From Iris pallida (lineage: Eukaryota; Streptophyta; Magnoliopsida; Asparagales; Iridaceae), in NCBI GenBank assembly GCA_029216955.1, contig JANAVB010016200.1, positions 1,850,335 through 1,914,334 of the forward strand: a stretch of 64,000 bases of DNA, written 5' to 3'. Each line of letters begins with the position of its first letter. Positions within the stretch are counted from its first letter, which is position 1. Positions 60,375-64,000 of this stretch are shown piece after piece. The translations under genes and the position numbers were made by a program. The notes beneath the pieces were generated by a model, which was given only the letters and a program-made list of their open reading frames with translations, was not told the origin of the DNA and did no database searches.

Positions 60375-60375
<1 letters not shown>

Positions 60376-60850
60376 GAAAATTTATGAAATGTCCAAGAAA
60401 TGAAAAAAAATTTATAAAAAACCACCGCGCAATAACATTTCATCGCGTGCCCAGAATTAGCAAAAAATATATAAAGAGGATTTCGAATGACCTTTTTGCC
60501 CTTCCTTCTAATTTATTGAAAACACCCACGAAACTACTCTTAAAAAAATGTTTCGATACTTCATCTTCTTCCATACGCTGCTCACTTTCGAATCTAGGTT
60601 TTCTCCTAAAAAATCTTCAAAAACTCGTCGAAAAATTCGAAAAAACCGAGACAAACGACAAAAGTGCTAAAACGGAGGTCCAAACATCATTTTTTGCGAT
60701 TCTAAAATTTTGAAAGGCCGACTAACGAAGAAGCTGTTAATCTCAGGCTCCTCGAAGATACGCTCATTTTGCGACAAACCGGATCTCGTTTCGACCTCTC
60801 AGTCAAAAGTTATGGCCCTCCAAAGTTTCAACTGACCATAAAATGCAGGA
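60375..60850. other. Left flank of the palindromic array
   Basis: Noncoding. It starts with TTTATGAAATGTCC (60379-60392), which recurs inverted at 63180-63193. The pair may mark the ends of one composite element of about 2.8 kb that encloses the array. The 109-codon frame near 60384-60713 has no known domain. Confidence 0.35.
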
Positions 60851-61161
60851 GAATGGTCATTCTTCGTGTTAGAACACGAAGTATTAATTTCGCATGAGGG
60901 TGGCCATTCTCCGTGTTAGTAACACGGAGAATGGCATTCTCCGTCTTAATTTACACGGAGAATGACCATTCTCTGTGTTAGTAACACGGAGATTGGCATT
61001 CTCCGTCTTAATTTACACGGAGAATGGCATTCTCCTCTTAATTTACACGGAGAATGACCATTCTCCGTGCTAAATTACACAGAGAATGGCATTCTTCGTC
61101 TTAATTTACACAGAGAATGGCCATTCTCCGTGTAATTTAAGACGGAAATGGTCATTCCAGT
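60851..61161. repeat. Array of palindromic units, left block
   Basis: About nine units of roughly 32 bp, each built on ACACGGAGAATGG joined to CCATTCTCCGTGT and separated by TTAATTT or TTAGTA. Each unit is self-complementary, so a single strand could fold into a series of hairpins. It continues at 62412 after the hAT insertion. Confidence 0.88.
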
Positions 61162-62411
61162 CAGGGGCGGATCCATAACAGGGCAAGTAGGGTCATCTGA
61201 CCCCACTGAACTTTCAATTTTTTTTGTTTTGTGTGCCAACATCAGCCGTATGTCAGTATGTGCACAGCCCATAATTTACTGCACACACCAACATTTTCTT
61301 TGTTTCTTTAGCATGTAGGAGGATTGTGGCCATGTGGGAGTAGGACTAGGAGTTTAGGACTTTAAGTCTATAGCTCGAGTATGGTAAACTTTACCAGTAG
61401 TTACCTGATCTAGAGGGACCCTGTAGGCTATTAGGTTCTGTTGTTGTATGAGTAGTAGCCTAGTTACCTAGTAGGTGGATGTGACCTCTGAATCCAGAAT
61501 AAATCTTGTGAATGTATGAAGTTCACAAGATTTTTTTTGTTTGTTTGGGTTTTGGTATGTAGACTATATAGCAAAGCTCAATATATTTTATTCACCAGAG
61601 AGCAAAGAAGTCCATCCGGCTGTCGGGATCCCCTTCTTCTCTTGGCCTCTTCATTGTCCATTGTCACTCTTCTTTCTATCAATTTCATATTAAAAAGACA
61701 GGTAAGCTTTAATGTTCTACTTTTTTCCAATATATTTGTTCTTAATCATGGTCTGAAATTCTTTTCTACTCATTTTTTGTCTAAAGGAATTTATGAACTT
61801 GCTATTTTGCTACTTGTAAAATTAGTGATGTGCTCGATAGTCCATAGCGATGTATTCATATATTTGGTTTGTATTAAATTTGCACCTAATTAAATATTAA
61901 ACATAGTGCTTCAACCTTCAAGCATAATGTTCATATTACTAAAATGTACCCATTCAACATATCTAGGACTAGGTTGATTATTAAAAAAATAGTGCTCCAA
62001 ATTTGAACCTAATTTGCAATGTGCTTGTATCCATTCAACACAACTGAAGTTACTTAGCCTAAAATTATGTACATCTCTTTAATGGTTAGGTCTTGATTCT
62101 ACATATAAAGTAATTAAAAATTATCTCATTTTTCTAAGATTAAATGTGAGATAAATCAGATTTCATTATATTTCAGGATGCAAAGTATTTTAAGAATATG
62201 ATTGAGATGGTAAGCAATGAAGACATTTCAATGATTCAGAATACCTACAATTGGAGGAGTATTTTAATTTGAGATTAGTTGTCTTGCGTTTTGTAAGACA
62301 CATGAAACTAAATATATGTATACTACTTTTTTAGTATGTGATTTTATTTTTTCATTTTATTTTTACGTTTAAGGTCGACCCCTCTCTCTTAAATTTCTGC
62401 GTTCGCCCCTG
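61162..62411. mobile_element. hAT element, 1.25 kb, in the palindromic array
   Basis: The ends CAGGGGCGGATCC and GTTCGCCCCTG are inverted. The flanking octamers ATTCCAGT (61154-61161 and 62412-62419) are identical, a perfect hAT TSD. The interior has a 125-codon plus-strand frame (61516-61893) without a transposase motif, so the element is non-autonomous. Confidence 0.9.
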
Positions 62412-62775
62412 ATTCCAGTGTTAAAACGCAAGAGAATGGCCATTCTCCGTGTTAGAAATACGAAGAATGCCATTTCTTCGTGTAAATTAACACGAATGCC
62501 ATTCTCCGTGTTATTTAACACGGAGAATGGCCAATTCCAGTGTTAAAACGTAGGAGAATGACCATTCTCCGTGTCATTTAACACGGAGAACGGCCATTCT
62601 CCGTGCTAAATTACACCAAGAATGACCATTCTCCATGTTAAATGACACGGAGAATGATTATTCAAATGTTAAAACACAGAATGGCATTCTCCGTGTTAAT
62701 TTACACGGAGAATGGCATTCTCCTTGTTAAAATGCAGGAGAATGACTATTCTTCGTATTATATCGACGGAGAACA
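62412..62775. repeat. Array of palindromic units, right block
   Basis: About ten more units with the same ACACGGAGAATGG/CCATTCTCCGTGT core and more variation (ATTCAAATG, CTCCATGTT). ATTCCAGTGTTAAAACG is repeated at 62412 and near 62535, and resembles the TAAAATGCAGGAGAATGG edges of the array. Confidence 0.87.
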
Positions 62776-63261
62776 GTTGACAGAAACCTAATTTTTTATT
62801 TTTTTTTTGTGGAAAGAAATTTGACATGAATAAAGATTCAAGAGTTTTCGTTCTTCTTTCAAAACGATGCTAACTCTTATGGAAAAAAGAAGATCTTCTC
62901 TCCATAATTGACCTAATTGTCGAAAAAGAATAAGAAGAAAAAGAAGATGAGCGATGATCGGAGTTCGACTGAAAAAAAAGTACGGTGAACTACGAACGAT
63001 CTTTGCGATCTCTGCTGCAGATGAGAGCAATGGGATTCAGATCTCTCGTGAAGAAGAAGAAGACGAGAATCGCAATCCAAATCTGAGTTTGTGCGGAGGG
63101 GTAGTTATGGTATTAATTTTGTAAATACAGAGCATCTAAAGAGAATCTTGGAATAGTTAACGTGGAAATATATAATTCTGGACATTTCATAAAATCCATC
63201 ATGCGGGTGGATTTTTTATAAAAAGCAACCCCAAATTGGGTTTCTCAGCAATTTCCAGATA
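62776..63261. other. Right flank of the palindromic array
   Basis: Noncoding, with a GAAGAAGAAGAAGACGAG tract near 63050. It ends with GGACATTTCATAAA (63180-63193), inverted to the left flank, and a GGGTGGATTTTTTATAAA word also similar to the left flank. Confidence 0.35.
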
Positions 63262-63410
63262 TATTATTATTATTATTATTATATTATTATTTATTATTTA
63301 ATTTTGAAACAATGGGTAATTGTGGCAAACTCGTCTCCACTGGGGCTCGAACTCCGACCACTTGGGCCGCATGCATCTCCCTTAACCACTAGGCTAGAGA
63401 TCATTTGCCC

Positions 63411-63411
<1 letters not shown>
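63262..63411 (-). mobile_element. tRNA-derived SINE
   Basis: On the minus strand TAGCCTAGTGG (63386-63396) fits box A and GGAGTTCGAGCCC (63343-63355) fits box B, 30 nt apart, the internal Pol III promoter of tRNA-derived SINEs. The 3' tail is an AAT-repeat run (complement at 63262-63300). No cloverleaf can be drawn for a real tRNA. The 3' end and TSD are unclear. Confidence 0.65.
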
Positions 63412-63499
<88 letters not shown>

Positions 63500-63500
63500 C
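63412..63500. repeat. (CT)n(TA)n compound microsatellite
   Basis: A CT run (63412-63446) followed by TA (63447-63495) and then an ACAC run up to the Helitron. Confidence 0.95.
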
Positions 63501-63523
63501 ACACACACACACACATACACACA

Positions 63524-63771
63524 CTAGTAAATGCACGTGCTTTACACGTATAATAACATATAATAACTAAAAATATTATCCAATTATAGTTAAATATCTC
63601 TTCTAATTCATGTGGTTAAGGTGCAGGTATTTTTCTTGTTTGGTTGAGTTCGATTCTATATGTTTTACTTTTTTCAACAATTTTTACATATTTTTAAATA
63701 AAATGGACCGTGATATAATGACGGCTTAGACTGCTCACTTTTGAGCCGTTTTGAAGCCTCATTATAGTGGA
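63524..63771 (-). mobile_element. Short non-autonomous Helitron, copy B
   Basis: Minus strand: it begins TCCACTATAATGAGG and ends GCACGTGCATTTACTAG followed by T. The 3' hairpin ACGTG-TAAAG-CACGT lies about ten bases before CTAG. It is about 250 bp long and matches copy A at 7837-8110 over its whole length, including the tRNA-like boxes TGGTTAAGG and GGTTGAGTTCGATTC. Confidence 0.75.
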
Positions 63772-64000
63772 AGCATATATATGTGTGTGTGGTGTGAGAG
63801 AGAGAGAGATAGAGTTTGAAAAAAAATCTTTATTTAATGTTTCTCTCCTCCACTTCCTCCTCTCATTCCCAAATGTAAAACCCTAAACACCTTTTCTATT
63901 CTTTCTTTTTCTTAATTGTTTGATTTTTTTTTTCCAATCATGATCTAAGTATCATAGACAAGATATTATTGAAATTTATTGAAATTATTTTCTAAAAGTG
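63772..64000. other. Window end, no feature
   Basis: A short (GT) and (GA) run, then AT-rich sequence with CCCTAAAC near 63885. No gene is visible in the remaining bases. Confidence 0.3.

Noticed and set aside
60851..62775. Repeat array resembling a CRISPR array
   Set aside because: The window is plant nuclear DNA, the units are self-palindromic with no unique spacers, and no cas genes are present.
63340..63400. tRNA gene on the minus strand
   Set aside because: Box A and box B are present, but there is no acceptor stem or anticodon arm and an AAT-type tail follows. A SINE fits better.

Overview
This is nuclear DNA from a repeat-rich flowering plant. The evidence is one spliced host gene with a plastid-type N-terminus, plus plant-type Ty3/gypsy chromoviruses, Ty1/copia, hAT, CACTA and Helitron elements, SINE-like sequences and long (TA)n arrays. 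The species cannot be named from the sequence. Most open frames in the window are transposon debris, minisatellite translations or chance frames.

Layout. 1-2.9 kb: a truncated reverse-strand Ty3 LTR with an 18-bp minisatellite. 3.1-3.8 kb: a hAT MITE with a perfect 8-bp target-site duplication (TSD). 4.1-4.8 kb: an inverted-repeat element with a coding-like remnant. 5-9.4 kb: AT-rich decayed repeats, a copia fragment and a short Helitron. 9.73-16.64 kb, minus strand: a complete seven-exon gene for a plastid NusB-domain protein (292 aa by my exon joining). It is the only host gene I can support; its two large introns hold a solo LTR, (TA)n-bounded foldback elements and a 40-base G run. A 200-bp inverted repeat sits just upstream of it.

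21.35-35.87 kb: a complete Tekay/Del-like Ty3 chromovirus with 2.7-kb LTRs and TSD ACAAC. Its gag-pol is one unshifted frame broken only by ten TAG codons, and its 3' LTR carries a truncated copy of a second family with a 4-kb LTR. This element and a 3.1-kb CACTA-like element (36.0-39.1 kb) both sit in an older reverse-strand LTR. 42.9-43.9 kb: a DUF4283/zinc-knuckle (LINE-type) pseudogene. 44.4-59.3 kb: a reverse-strand copia element, truncated at its 3' end, split by a second Ty3 element (45.68-55.50 kb) and by a 597-bp CACTA element (TSD ATT). 59.3-64 kb: SINE-like pieces, foldback elements, an array of palindromic units interrupted by a hAT element (TSD ATTCCAGT), a SINE, and a second copy of the Helitron.

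No new enzymatic system is evident. The observations most worth a second look are: short acidic frames with almost no basic residues near the 3' ends of four LTR types; the all-TAG stop pattern of the first chromovirus, including its integrase catalytic Glu codon; the palindromic array at 60.85-62.78 kb; and the foldback elements bounded by (TA)n arrays. Exon joins, element borders and family names come from reading by eye and motif knowledge; no database search was run.
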